61,728 bases of DNA from Azospirillum endophyticum (GTDB lineage Bacteria > Pseudomonadota > Alphaproteobacteria > Azospirillales > Azospirillaceae). Position numbers and translations under genes: made by a program. The stretch spans positions 1 through 61,728 of the forward strand of contig NZ_JAENHM010000072.1 of the NCBI RefSeq assembly GCF_016595245.1, given 5' to 3'. The notes below the pieces were generated by a model. It was given only the letters and a program-made list of their open reading frames with translations, was not told the origin of the DNA and did no database searches. Each line of letters starts with the position of its first letter. Within the stretch, counting starts at the first letter, position 1. Below are positions 16,245 through 24,307 of the stretch, piece by piece.

Positions 16245-17100
16245 CGTAGCTGTGCCCTTCCTTCAGCCCTTCACGCACACGATGGGCGATGGCGGCGAAT
16301 TCCGGCGACTCGCGGATGTCCAGCTTGCGCTCGCGCGGCAGGGTATCGCAGTCGATGACGTCGAGGATGCGGCCGGGCCGCGGGCTCATCACCACGATGC
16401 GGGTCGACAGGAACACCGCCTCGGCGATCGAATGGGTGACGAAGACGCAGGTCTTGCCGGTCGCCCGCCACAGCTGGGTCAGGTGCAGGTTCAGATGGTC
16501 GCGGGTGATCTCGTCGAGCGCGCCGAAGGGCTCGTCCATCAAAAGCAGGTCGGGTTGCAGGGCCAGGGCGCGGGCGATGGACACCCGCTGCTGCATGCCG
16601 CCGGACAGCTGCCAGGGGAACTTGCGCTCGAAGCCCGACAGGCCGACGCGCTCCAGCTGCTCGCGAGCCCGGGCCTGCCGTTCGGCGCGGCCGATCCCCA
16701 TGATCTCCAGCGGCAGCATGACGTTGCGCTCCACCGTGCGCCAGGGATAGAGCGCCGGGGCCTGGAAGACATAGCCGTAGAGCCGCTTCAGCCGCGCCTG
16801 CTCCGGCGTCATGCCTTCGATGGCGATCCGGCCGGATGTGGGACGCTCCAGATCGGCGATGACGCGCAGCAGCGTGGTCTTGCCGCAGCCGCTGGGACCG
16901 ATCAGCGAGACGAAATCGCCGCGGGCGATGGTCAGGTCGACCTCGCTCAACGCCGTGACCGGCTTGTCCGCGGTGGGATAGACCAGCGACAGCTTGCGCG
17001 CCTCGACGACCACGGACGATCTAGCCGGGGATGCGTCCGGGTCCGAGCCTTGCCGGGAAGCGGTCGCCTCCCGGACACCGAGCGGATGGGGGGAGGTCAC
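16237..17100 (-). CDS. ABC transporter ATP-binding protein (NitT/TauT type)
   Basis: Cytoplasmic ATPase for the two-permease module. 287 residues including a ~30-residue polar N-terminal tail before the first strand VVVEARKLSLVYPTADKPV. Walker A IGPSGCGKTTLLRVIADL, Q-loop YVFQAPALYPWRTVERNV, signature LSGGMQQRVSIARALAL, Walker B LLLMDEPFGALDEITR and H-loop CVFVTHSIAEAVFLSTRI. The GTG at 17100 is the longest start; an internal start that drops part of the tail is possible. First gene of the unit; nothing recognisable (no TPP or other riboswitch) lies in the leader 17101-17343. Confidence 0.92.
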   Translation of the reverse strand: MTSPHPLGVREATASRQGSDPDASPARSSVVVEARKLSLVYPTADKPVTALSEVDLTIARGDFVSLIGPSGCGKTTLLRVIADLERPTSGRIAIEGMTPEQARLKRLYGYVFQAPALYPWRTVERNVMLPLEIMGIGRAERQARAREQLERVGLSGFERKFPWQLSGGMQQRVSIARALALQPDLLLMDEPFGALDEITRDHLNLHLTQLWRATGKTCVFVTHSIAEAVFLSTRIVVMSPRPGRILDVIDCDTLPRERKLDIRESPEFAAIAHRVREGLKEGHSYDD

Positions 17101-17343
17101 GGGCGGCGGTCCTTCACAGCGCGGATTTGGGGATCGGTCTTGTCGGATCGGTCAGAAATCGACCTGTCCGCAAGCTATCACCGCACCGATTGCGGGACCA
17201 GGGTTGCAGAAGACCGGCCATCCGGACCAGGGACAACTCGATGCAACCAGAACGCACAATCCAAGGATCGGCAATTGGCATGCGGCCGCATGCCTTGTAT
17301 TCTCGCGCCGCCGGACATGCATTATGCATCAGCGGCAACCGAA

Positions 17344-17511
17344 AGGAGGTGACGCGAGTGAGAAAATTCCTGAAGTGGCTTGGCCGCTTCTGGTTCAAGC
17401 TGAAGTTCGAGTTCGAAGCGGGCTTCAACGCGGACCAGGACAGGTAAGCCAGTGATGGTGGGGCCGGGAAACCGGTCCCGCCATTCAGGAAAGCGCCTCG
17501 CGTCACCTCCT
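17344..17511 (+). promoter_or_regulatory. Fold-back RNA element: SD/start region complementary to its own 3' region
   Basis: The 15 nt AGGAGGTGACGCGAG (17344-17358), comprising a perfect Shine-Dalgarno sequence and the first base of a GTG start, are exactly complementary to CTCGCGTCACCTCCT at 17497-17511. Between them lie a 29-codon ORF and a strong hairpin with a GAAA tetraloop: arms 17454-17467 and 17472-17485, 14 bp including G-U pairs. Pairing of the two ends in a transcript would hide the ribosome binding site. Upstream, ATGCATTATGCAT (17317-17329) could mark a promoter or operator. The structure is seen in the sequence; its regulatory effect is inference. Confidence 0.7.
17358..17447 (+). 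CDS. 29-residue amphipathic aromatic/basic peptide
   Basis: A small gene starting with GTG, preceded by AAAGGAGGTGA, a full-length match to the anti-SD of 16S rRNA, 5 nt from the core. The product begins MRKFLKWLGRFWFKLK and ends FEFEAGFNADQDR. Eight of 29 residues are Phe or Trp, seven are basic (six within the first 16), and acidic residues cluster at the C-terminus. The spacing of hydrophobic and charged residues gives an amphipathic helix that should bind membranes. I recognise no family. Its ribosome binding site is complementary to a sequence 50 nt after its stop. Possible roles: a type I toxin-like peptide, a leader peptide, or a small membrane-associated regulator. Confidence 0.6.
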   Translation: MRKFLKWLGRFWFKLKFEFEAGFNADQDR

Positions 17512-17685
17512 GACCCCGGAGATTACCATGCTCCCCGCCATTTTCAAGGCATGGACGAGCGCCGGCCCCGCCCGAACACGCAGCGCGGGTGCAAGCGGTC
17601 GATCGAAGGGGCTGGTCAAAAGGACTGGACGGGCGGCGCCTTGCCGGAACAGGATCACGCCCCTTCCCAGCCTTCCCCCTGCGAC

Positions 17686-18315
17686 ATGTCCGCCGCCAAG
17701 CCGCCGCCAAGCCTCGAGATCACGCGCGAAGATGGCGCGGCCGGCCCCGTATTCGTGGCGACGCCGGTTCTGACGCCGATGATCCGCACGCGCTACCTGC
17801 TGGTCGCGGGATTGCTGGCGACCGGCTTCATCGCCGGAGCCGGTCTGGCGCCCGATGAACTGGCCGGCATGCTGCAATGGCTGGCCGTGTTCTGCGCGGT
17901 TCCGGTGCTGCTGCTGTGGGTGGTGATGCTGACGGAGACGGTCCAGCGCCGCGCCGTCCGGCTCGGCGTCACGACGCGCGGGCTGACGGTGGACGGCGCC
18001 CGCATCCATCCCCACGAAACGATCCGGGATCTGGCGCTCTATCCGATGGTCGGTGGCAAGCCGCTGTTCGTCGCCTGGATCGATCCGGCGCGCGACTATC
18101 GCCATAAGGCCGAGATGACCCTCGTCGTCGGCAACGTGGCGCCCAACGATGCGGTGAAGGCGGAATTGAAGGCCGCGGGCAGCCGCAACGTGCGGCTGGT
18201 CATGCACCGGCGCGGCGGGCACACGGCGATCGTCCTGGTGCGCGGCCTGACCCTGTCGGGCGGGCAGACCCTGCTGGCCGCCCTGGCGGCGGAGCTTCGC
18301 GCTCGCAGCCGCTAG
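17686..18315 (+). CDS. Inner-membrane protein of unknown function, two TM segments
   Basis: Not recognised. About 209 residues from the ATG at 17686 (MSAAKPPPSLEITRED). Two adjacent hydrophobic helices (YLLVAGLLATGFIAGAG and LAVFCAVPVLLLWVVML) are followed by a ~120-residue soluble domain with alternating strands: RRAVRLGVTTRGLTVDGARI, the YPMVGGKPLFVAWIDPARDY stretch, and NVRLVMHRRGGHTAIVLVRG. The layout, two helices plus a beta-rich domain with a xGLTVDG-type turn, resembles bacterial PH-like membrane proteins, a weak guess. The true start is uncertain: no good ribosome binding site precedes 17686, and the frame is open upstream through the fold-back RNA element. Confidence 0.65.
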   Translation: MSAAKPPPSLEITREDGAAGPVFVATPVLTPMIRTRYLLVAGLLATGFIAGAGLAPDELAGMLQWLAVFCAVPVLLLWVVMLTETVQRRAVRLGVTTRGLTVDGARIHPHETIRDLALYPMVGGKPLFVAWIDPARDYRHKAEMTLVVGNVAPNDAVKAELKAAGSRNVRLVMHRRGGHTAIVLVRGLTLSGGQTLLAALAAELRARSR

Positions 18316-18354
18316 GGCACCGGGAAATGGAACGCCGGAACAAAGAACCGAAAA

Positions 18355-18618
18355 TCAGCGGCGCGGAATGGCCGGCGGTTCCGGCAGGTCCTCTTCCAGG
18401 ATGACGACGTTCAGGGCATAGGACACCTCGCCCTCGTCCTCGTCGCGGTTCAGCGTGCCGAAGAACTCGCCATCCACCGTCACTTCGGCCGACTGGCCGG
18501 CCTTGGCCGGCGGCTCGATCACGATCTTGGGATTGCCCAGCGTCTTGCGCAGGTACATCTGCACGCGGGCGATTTCGGTGTCGGACATCCGGACGGCGGA
18601 CGGCTTGGCGGGTGGCAT
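18355..18618 (-). CDS. DUF3126 family protein
   Basis: Small conserved alphaproteobacterial protein, 87 residues, function unknown. The family core is clear: DTEIARVQMYLRKTLGNPKI, then a Lys/Pro linker, VEVTVDGEFFGTLNRDEDEG and EVSYALNVVILEEDL near the C-terminus. It is soluble with no signal. The start at 18618 follows an ACGAGG ribosome binding site; an internal Met ten codons later is the position of many family starts. It is divergent from the caspase-fold gene at 18895. Confidence 0.85.
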   Translation of the reverse strand: MPPAKPSAVRMSDTEIARVQMYLRKTLGNPKIVIEPPAKAGQSAEVTVDGEFFGTLNRDEDEGEVSYALNVVILEEDLPEPPAIPRR

Positions 18619-18894
18619 GGCGAACCTCGTTGTCTGCGAAGGAGCGTCATATAGGCGGCTTCGCCGCGAAGGGAAAGCGATACCTCGCCCGACCTCCTGC
18701 AGATGCGGCGCAGGTGCCAAGCTCGCCTGTCGTCCAAGGGGGTAGCGCCACCACAGTGCGGCGCCCCCAAAGAGCGGGGTTCGCGATCGGTGGAAAAGGC
18801 TATGCTCCCGCCGGCGGTACGCATCCCGGCGACGGGCGGCGCATTGGATCATGCTTTTGCCGGAGGCTGCCGCGAAGACGAAGGATGGAATGCC

Positions 18895-20604
18895 GTGACG
18901 ATGACCACGACCCCGACCGCAAGCCATGCATCCAGCCGCACCGCAGGAGGATGGCGCCGCCGCCTGGAGGCGACCGCCCTGACGGCGGCGCTGCTGGCCG
19001 TCCTCCCCTTCGGCAGCGCGCTGGCGGACAGTGGACGGAGGGTGGCGCTGGTCATCGACAATGGCCGCTACAGCGCGCTCGACAGCCGGTCGGAACAGGC
19101 TGCCGCCAATGCCTCGGCCATGGCGTCGGCGCTGCGCGGCGCCGGTTTTTCGGTGACGCGGGCCGATAATGTCGGACGTGTCGCCATGGAATCCGCGCTG
19201 GAACGCTTCCGCGAGGCGTTGTCCGGGGCAGACCTCGGCTTCGTCTATTACACCGGCCTCGCCGTCGGGCTGGGCGAGCGGGAGTTTCTGCTGCCGACCG
19301 ACGCGGCACCCACCGGTGCGGAGGATCTGCCGCGCAACGCCCTGGAACTCGACGGCCTGCTGAGCGACCTGCGAGACAGCGGGCGCAAGGCGGTGGTGGT
19401 GATCGATCCCGGCATCGCCGAAGCGCTCGCCCAGCGGGTCGGCGGCGGAGCGTTGGGCACGCCGATGGAGGCCGACGGGCTGTTCGTCGCCTATGCCCAC
19501 CGTCCGGGCGTGCCGCCGGTGCCGTCCCGATCGGGCAAGGGCCCCGATCCCTTCACCGCTGCGCTGGCGCGCGAGATGGTCAAGCCGGGCGTCACCTTCC
19601 GCGATTCCCTGGCCGAGGTGGCGCGTGCGGTCGCCCAACGCAGCGGCGGCCGGCAATTGCCTTGGCTCCAGGACCGGCTGGGCAGCGATCTGGTGCTGGT
19701 GCCGGCCGTCGCCGCGGCTCCCGCCAAGCCACCCGTGAGCCCGCCCGCCCAGCCCGCCGCGCCGACCGCGACGAAGGAGCCCCCGGCGAAGGAACCGCCG
19801 GCGGTGACCACCGCCAGCCTTCCCCCCGGCGAATACGAGATGGCGAAGCCGGGCGTCCTGTTCGACCGGCCGGCCGTCGGCGCGCATGGCGTGGCGCAAT
19901 TGTCGGCCGGCAGCGTGGTGACCGTGCTGGAGGCGGTGCCGGAGGGGAGTTGGCTGCGGGTGCGCGATTCAGGCGGACGGACCGGCTATCTCACCGCGGG
20001 GGCGCTGGTCGCCCGCTGGGCCGATCCTTCGCCGCTCGCCGCCCGCGCCCGTGGCCCGGTGGAGGCCGGCCCCTCCTTCGGAGATCCCGGCACGGAGCAG
20101 ACGATCCAGCCGCCGGCCGCAGGCAGCTCCGACCCGATCCGAACCGAGCAGCCACGCAGTTTCCCTGCCGCTCCGGCAGGCTCCGGCACCGTCACGCCGG
20201 AGAGTCCCCCAGTGGAGGCGGAGCAGCAGGCGATGCGCGCCCTCGGCGACGCCCGCACGGCGGCGGAGCGGGCACGTAGCCGTCCCGACAGCCGTTACTG
20301 GGTCTACGGCTTTTCCGGCGGCGACCGGTATGAGGGAACATGGACGCAGCCGTCCTCCGGTTCCGGGCTCGGTCGGCCGATCCGCCAGGGGGCGGGCGTC
20401 TACCATTTCGTCAACGGCCAGACCTATGAAGGGGAATGGGCGGGCGACCTGATGTCGGGCTTCGGCGTGATGACCTTCACCGACGGCAGCCGGTTCGCCG
20501 GGCGCTTCCGCAACGGCCAGCCGGATGGGCCGGGCATCTTCCACTATGCCAACGGCGGACAGAGCGCCGGGGAGTGGCGAGGCTCCGTCCGCCTGGACCA
20601 ATGA
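18895..20604 (+). CDS. Secreted caspase-fold (pseudo-peptidase) protein with SH3 and MORN repeats
   Basis: 569 residues. A signal peptide (ALTAALLAVLPFGSALADS) precedes a C14-type caspase-like domain at ~46-270: RRVALVIDNGRYSA, LRGAGFSVTRADNVGRVAM, FLLPTDAAP, GLFVAYAHRPG and GGRQLPWLQDRLGSDLVLVP. The catalytic sites are lost: the usual YYxGHG histidine motif reads YYTGLA (~117), and the usual DACR cysteine motif reads IDPGIA (~169). A Pro/Ala linker leads to a bacterial SH3 domain (~315-372, VLFDRPAVGAHGVAQLSAGS to GRTGYLTAGALV). The C-terminus has at least three MORN-like repeats (GDRYEGTW, GQTYEGEWAGDLMSGFGVMT, SRFAGRFRNGQPDGPGIF). GTG 18895 has AAGGA at correct spacing. Likely a periplasmic binding or scaffold protein. 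Confidence 0.85.
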   Translation: MTMTTTPTASHASSRTAGGWRRRLEATALTAALLAVLPFGSALADSGRRVALVIDNGRYSALDSRSEQAAANASAMASALRGAGFSVTRADNVGRVAMESALERFREALSGADLGFVYYTGLAVGLGEREFLLPTDAAPTGAEDLPRNALELDGLLSDLRDSGRKAVVVIDPGIAEALAQRVGGGALGTPMEADGLFVAYAHRPGVPPVPSRSGKGPDPFTAALAREMVKPGVTFRDSLAEVARAVAQRSGGRQLPWLQDRLGSDLVLVPAVAAAPAKPPVSPPAQPAAPTATKEPPAKEPPAVTTASLPPGEYEMAKPGVLFDRPAVGAHGVAQLSAGSVVTVLEAVPEGSWLRVRDSGGRTGYLTAGALVARWADPSPLAARARGPVEAGPSFGDPGTEQTIQPPAAGSSDPIRTEQPRSFPAAPAGSGTVTPESPPVEAEQQAMRALGDARTAAERARSRPDSRYWVYGFSGGDRYEGTWTQPSSGSGLGRPIRQGAGVYHFVNGQTYEGEWAGDLMSGFGVMTFTDGSRFAGRFRNGQPDGPGIFHYANGGQSAGEWRGSVRLDQ

Positions 20605-20632
20605 TCCCGGCAATCCGGCCGCATGAAGCTCG

Positions 20633-23179
20633 TCAGCGGGGCTTCAGTGCCTCCACCACCTGCACATGCCCCTGCAGAGCGCCCAGCGTCAGGGCGGAAT
20701 TGCCGTTGGCATCCATCCGGTAAGGATTGGCGCCGTTGTCGAGCAGCAGCTTGGCGACCGTCTCGTGCCCGTTGTTGGCGGCATACATCAGCGCCGACCA
20801 GCCATAGGCGGTTGTGCGGTCGACCATCACCCCGCGCTGGATCAGCGTACGCGCCACATCCTCGTGGCCGCGCGCGGCAGCGGCCATCAGCGCGGTCTTG
20901 CCGTCGCTGTTGGTGGTGTCGAGGTCGGCACCGCCGTCGGCCAGCGCCCGGACCACGGCGTCATGCCCACCCCAGGCGGCATACATCACCGCGGTGGCGC
21001 CGTCGGAGGTGCGCAGGTCGGTGCGGGCGTGGCGTTCCAGCAGAACGCGGACCGCATCGGTCAGCCCCTGTTCGGCGGCGATCATCAGCAGAGTCTTGCC
21101 GTTGTCCAGCCGCGAGTCGGCAGTGGCGCCGCCCTGCAGCGTGCGCGACAGCTCCGCCGGGTTGCGCAGCAGGGCCAGCACCGATTCGCGGTCGCCGAGT
21201 CCCGGGGTCGCCTTCGCCGGCACCGTCGAGCTTCCCGGCGCCGTTCCCGTGGAAGAGCCGATGGCCGGGCCGGTATAGACCCGCTGCTCGCTCGCCGCGC
21301 GGATGCGCTCGGCCAGATCGGGGCTGTCGGGCGCGATCATCTGCGCCCGCTCGTAGAAGCGCTTGGTCTCCGACCAGTCGCCGTCACGCTCGGCCAGCAG
21401 AGCCCAGCGGCGATAGGTATCGGCCATGGTGGTCAGCAGTTCAGCCGCCTCGGGCGTGGCCGGCGCGATCTGCCGGATGCGCTGCACCGTCTCGTAGGCA
21501 TTGTCGCCAGGCGGCGTGGTCAGACGTTTGCCGGCGATCTGGCGGCGGGCCTGGTCGACCATCGCGCGCACGCGCTGGGCGGTTTCGGCATCCGCAGCCG
21601 CGGCCTGCGGTACGGTAGGAACGGCGGCGGTCGCCGACGGATCCTCCAGCGGCGGCAGCGAAGCGACGCCCGGTGCCGCTTCGGTGCTGCCTGCCGACGC
21701 CGGGGGCTTGGCGGCGGCCGGCACGGAGGCCGGGGGCTGCGATTGAACCGGTGGCAGCGCTGCGGTCTCGACCGGAGCGGACGCCGTCGGAGTGGTGGAG
21801 GCCGAAGCGAGGGACGCCCCCGACTTCGCCACCGTCTGGGTGCCGGTCGCAGGCGGCGACGCAACGGACTGGGAGCCTTGACCGGGTGCGGCCTGGGCTT
21901 CCGTGGTCACGGCGGGCCGGCTGGCAGGGACGGTCGCGGCAGGCTGGGTGACGGCCGGCACCGCAGGGGATGCGGCCGATCCGGAAACCGGAGCGCCGGC
22001 CGCCGGGGCGGCTGCCTGCTGTTTGGCGGCTGGGGCGTTGCCGCCGATCAGTTCCTGCACGGTCCGCTCGACCGAATCGCGCGCGCGGGCCCAGCCATCT
22101 TCGATCATTGCCAGCGCACGGTCGGGCGAGGCGCCGGGCACCGCGGTAAAGATCGCCGCGCCGGCAGCCCCCAGCAGGACCAGCGTGGTCAGCGCCGCAC
22201 CGGCATAAAGCCCCGTCCGGCGCGGAGCCCGCATGGCTTGAGCCTGGCCGAATTCCTGGTAGCCGCCCTGATGGCCATCCTGATACCCGCCGTTGCGGTA
22301 TGCCGCGTCGAGCCTTTCCGCACCAGTCATGGGACCGGCCACCGGAGCGGGCGCGCGGTCGCTCCATCCCAGATCGTCCTGCCGCTGGCCGGCCGACCAG
22401 TCGTTCGCGGGCGGGATCGCCGCCGGCGGAGGCGGCGCCTGCTGCGGACCGCGGCGTTCCATCCGTGCCGGCTCCTCCTCCACCACCGGGGGCGGAGGAA
22501 CGGCCAGGATCGGCGCGGGACGGGGCGACGGCGCCCGCGAGACGGGGGCGGCGGCACGCGCGTCGTCGGCCATGCCGCCGCCCGCCGGCAAGCGATAGAC
22601 CACGCCCATGTCGCGCAATTCGTCCGCCAGCCCGGCACGCGCCAGCGTTCCCTCCAGTTCGGGCGTGCCGCAGAGCAGCACCTGCATGAAACGGCCGGCC
22701 GGCGTTTCCGCACGGGTCAGGTCGACCAGATCGGCCAGTACCGGTGGGGCCAGGACGGCGGCATTGTCCACCGCCAGCAGCCCGGAACCGGCAAGCTCCA
22801 GACGTTCCTCCAGCGCGGCGATCAAGGCGTCGAAATCGGCTTCGCCGTCCTCTCCCCCGGCGGCCAGATCGGGCAGCGCACCGGTGCCGGCAGCGGCGAC
22901 CAGATCCTCCACCTCGGCCCCGACCGACGCCATGACCGGCAGCGCCATGGCGCCGTCGGCCTCGACATGCTCGACCAACTGGCGGAACAGGGCGGGACGT
23001 CCGGAGCCGGCGTCGCCCACCAGCACCAGAAGCCTCTTGCGGGCCAGGAAAGCCAGGACCAGTCCATCGCGGACCTCGGCAGCGGTGGTGCCGACGGACT
23101 CGCAGGAGGGATCGTGGTGGCCCGGAGCGGCGCGCCGGGCGCGCGAGGAATGTTTCGGGGCAGAACGGTCCATGGACAT
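20633..23179 (-). CDS. Membrane-anchored ExeA-like AAA domain (degenerate) with ankyrin repeats
   Basis: 848 residues. Residues ~35-220 resemble the ExeA/GspA AAA ATPase domain (KRLLVLVGDAGSGRPALFRQ, LAVDNAAVLAPPVLADLVDL, LLCGTPELEGTLARAGLADE). However, Walker A has GSGRP where GxGKT is expected, and Walker B has VDNA where IDEA is expected, so ATP hydrolysis is doubtful. A Pro-rich linker leads to one membrane helix (~323-348, AGAALTTLVLLGAAGAAIF). A long Ala/Pro/Ser-rich region follows, then a helical TPR-like stretch (AAELLTTMADTYRRWALLAE) and four to five ankyrin repeats (~665-848: NGKTLLMIAAEQGLTDAVRV, DGKTALMAAAARGHEDVART, YGWSALMYAANNGHETVAKL). It converges with the caspase-fold gene, 28 bp apart. 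Confidence 0.85.
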   Translation of the reverse strand: MSMDRSAPKHSSRARRAAPGHHDPSCESVGTTAAEVRDGLVLAFLARKRLLVLVGDAGSGRPALFRQLVEHVEADGAMALPVMASVGAEVEDLVAAAGTGALPDLAAGGEDGEADFDALIAALEERLELAGSGLLAVDNAAVLAPPVLADLVDLTRAETPAGRFMQVLLCGTPELEGTLARAGLADELRDMGVVYRLPAGGGMADDARAAAPVSRAPSPRPAPILAVPPPPVVEEEPARMERRGPQQAPPPPAAIPPANDWSAGQRQDDLGWSDRAPAPVAGPMTGAERLDAAYRNGGYQDGHQGGYQEFGQAQAMRAPRRTGLYAGAALTTLVLLGAAGAAIFTAVPGASPDRALAMIEDGWARARDSVERTVQELIGGNAPAAKQQAAAPAAGAPVSGSAASPAVPAVTQPAATVPASRPAVTTEAQAAPGQGSQSVASPPATGTQTVAKSGASLASASTTPTASAPVETAALPPVQSQPPASVPAAAKPPASAGSTEAAPGVASLPPLEDPSATAAVPTVPQAAAADAETAQRVRAMVDQARRQIAGKRLTTPPGDNAYETVQRIRQIAPATPEAAELLTTMADTYRRWALLAERDGDWSETKRFYERAQMIAPDSPDLAERIRAASEQRVYTGPAIGSSTGTAPGSSTVPAKATPGLGDRESVLALLRNPAELSRTLQGGATADSRLDNGKTLLMIAAEQGLTDAVRVLLERHARTDLRTSDGATAVMYAAWGGHDAVVRALADGGADLDTTNSDGKTALMAAAARGHEDVARTLIQRGVMVDRTTAYGWSALMYAANNGHETVAKLLLDNGANPYRMDANGNSALTLGALQGHVQVVEALKPR

Positions 23180-23389
23180 CTCGAGACGCCGATCAGTGAA
23201 GGATGCGCTCGATAGACTCTAGTGATGCGCCCCCCAAGCCCCGACGGAGCAAAGGGCGGTCGCCCCCTCTCTTCCGGGGTGGGTGGACTGACCCTTCCGG
23301 CGCGAAAGCAACCCTGGCCCGCCGGACGGAGGAGCGGTATAGGGTTGCCCCCAAAATCCTTGTTTCCCACCATCCGGACGGCGGCGGTC

Positions 23390-24307
23390 ATGCGAGTCGG
23401 AATCGATTTGGGCGGCACCAAGATCGCTGCCGTGGCGCTCGATCGGAACGGGACGGAATTGGCCCGCCACCGCCGCCCGACCCCCCGCGGCTATGACGCC
23501 ACGCTGGACGCCCTGGCGGAGACGGTCGCGGTCCTCGACCCTGCGGGCAAATCCCCGGCAAGCGGGGTTCCGGCGGACGCTCCCGGCGTCGGCATCAGCC
23601 TGCCCGGCGTGGTCGATGCCGCGGCCGGGCGGGTGCGCGCGGTGAACCTGCCCTGGCTGGACGGCCGGCCCTTCGCCGCGGATGCGGCACGGCGGATCGG
23701 CCGGCCGGTGCGGATCGCCAACGACGCCAACTGCTTCACCCTGTCGGAGACGACCGACGGGGCGGCAGTCGGAGCGGCGGTGGTGTTCGGCATCATCCTG
23801 GGAACGGGCGTCGGCGGCGGCATCGTGGTCGATGGCCGCATCCTGCCCGGCGCCAGCGGGTTGGCCGGCGAATGGGGGCATGCCCCGCTGCCTTGGCGCG
23901 ACGATGCCGACGGCCCGCCGGTCGCCTGCGGCTGCGGCAAAACCGGCTGCCTGGAAACCATGCTGTGCGGGGCCGGTCTGTCGCGCCTCCACCTCCACCT
24001 GAACGGCGAGACGCTGGATCCGCCGGAGATCGCCGCCCGCGCCCTGGCCGGCGATACCGCCTCGGCCGGTACCCTGGCCCGCCATGCCGATACGCTGGCC
24101 CGCGCCCTGGCGCCGATCGTGAACCTGCTGGATCCCGACATAATGGTGGTCGGCGGCGGCCTGTCCGCCCTGCCCGGCCTGTGCGAGGCGGTGACCCGGC
24201 GATGGGGCCACTGGACGCTGACGGCGGCTCCCCGCACCCGGATGATGGTCGCCCGCCACGGATCGGAAAGCGGGATGCGCGGTGCCGCCCGCCTGTGGCC
24301 GGGCTGA
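23390..24307 (+). CDS. ROK-family sugar kinase (fructokinase / N-acetylglucosamine kinase type)
   Basis: Cytoplasmic ATP-dependent sugar kinase. 305 residues. Phosphate-binding start MRVGIDLGGTKIAAVALD, sugar-binding and catalytic region RIANDANCFTLSE (Asp in NDAN is the likely catalytic base), second phosphate motif GIILGTGVGGGIVVDGR, the ROK signature EWGHAPLP and the zinc cysteine cluster CGCGKTGCLETMLCG, and ADENOSINE motif MVVGGGLSALPGL. Substrate cannot be set from sequence: Mak-type fructokinases and NagK share all these motifs. Start ATG 23390 puts the phosphate motif at residue 6. Divergent from the ankyrin gene; followed by two stable hairpins. Confidence 0.92.
   Translation: MRVGIDLGGTKIAAVALDRNGTELARHRRPTPRGYDATLDALAETVAVLDPAGKSPASGVPADAPGVGISLPGVVDAAAGRVRAVNLPWLDGRPFAADAARRIGRPVRIANDANCFTLSETTDGAAVGAAVVFGIILGTGVGGGIVVDGRILPGASGLAGEWGHAPLPWRDDADGPPVACGCGKTGCLETMLCGAGLSRLHLHLNGETLDPPEIAARALAGDTASAGTLARHADTLARALAPIVNLLDPDIMVVGGGLSALPGLCEAVTRRWGHWTLTAAPRTRMMVARHGSESGMRGAARLWPG

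Noticed and set aside
16900..17343. Possible riboswitch before the two-permease ABC operon
   Set aside because: No THI, FMN, cobalamin or other conserved aptamer motif found; the only riboswitch I can support is the TPP element before thiC.
17452..17685. Upstream in-frame extension of the 17686 membrane protein
   Set aside because: It passes through the GAAA hairpin and the anti-SD arm of the fold-back element, lacks a ribosome binding site and is low in conserved-looking sequence.
20666..23215. 849-codon open frame on the plus strand opposite the ankyrin protein
   Set aside because: Low-complexity Gly/Arg/His product with no domain; the opposite strand has clear ankyrin and AAA motifs.
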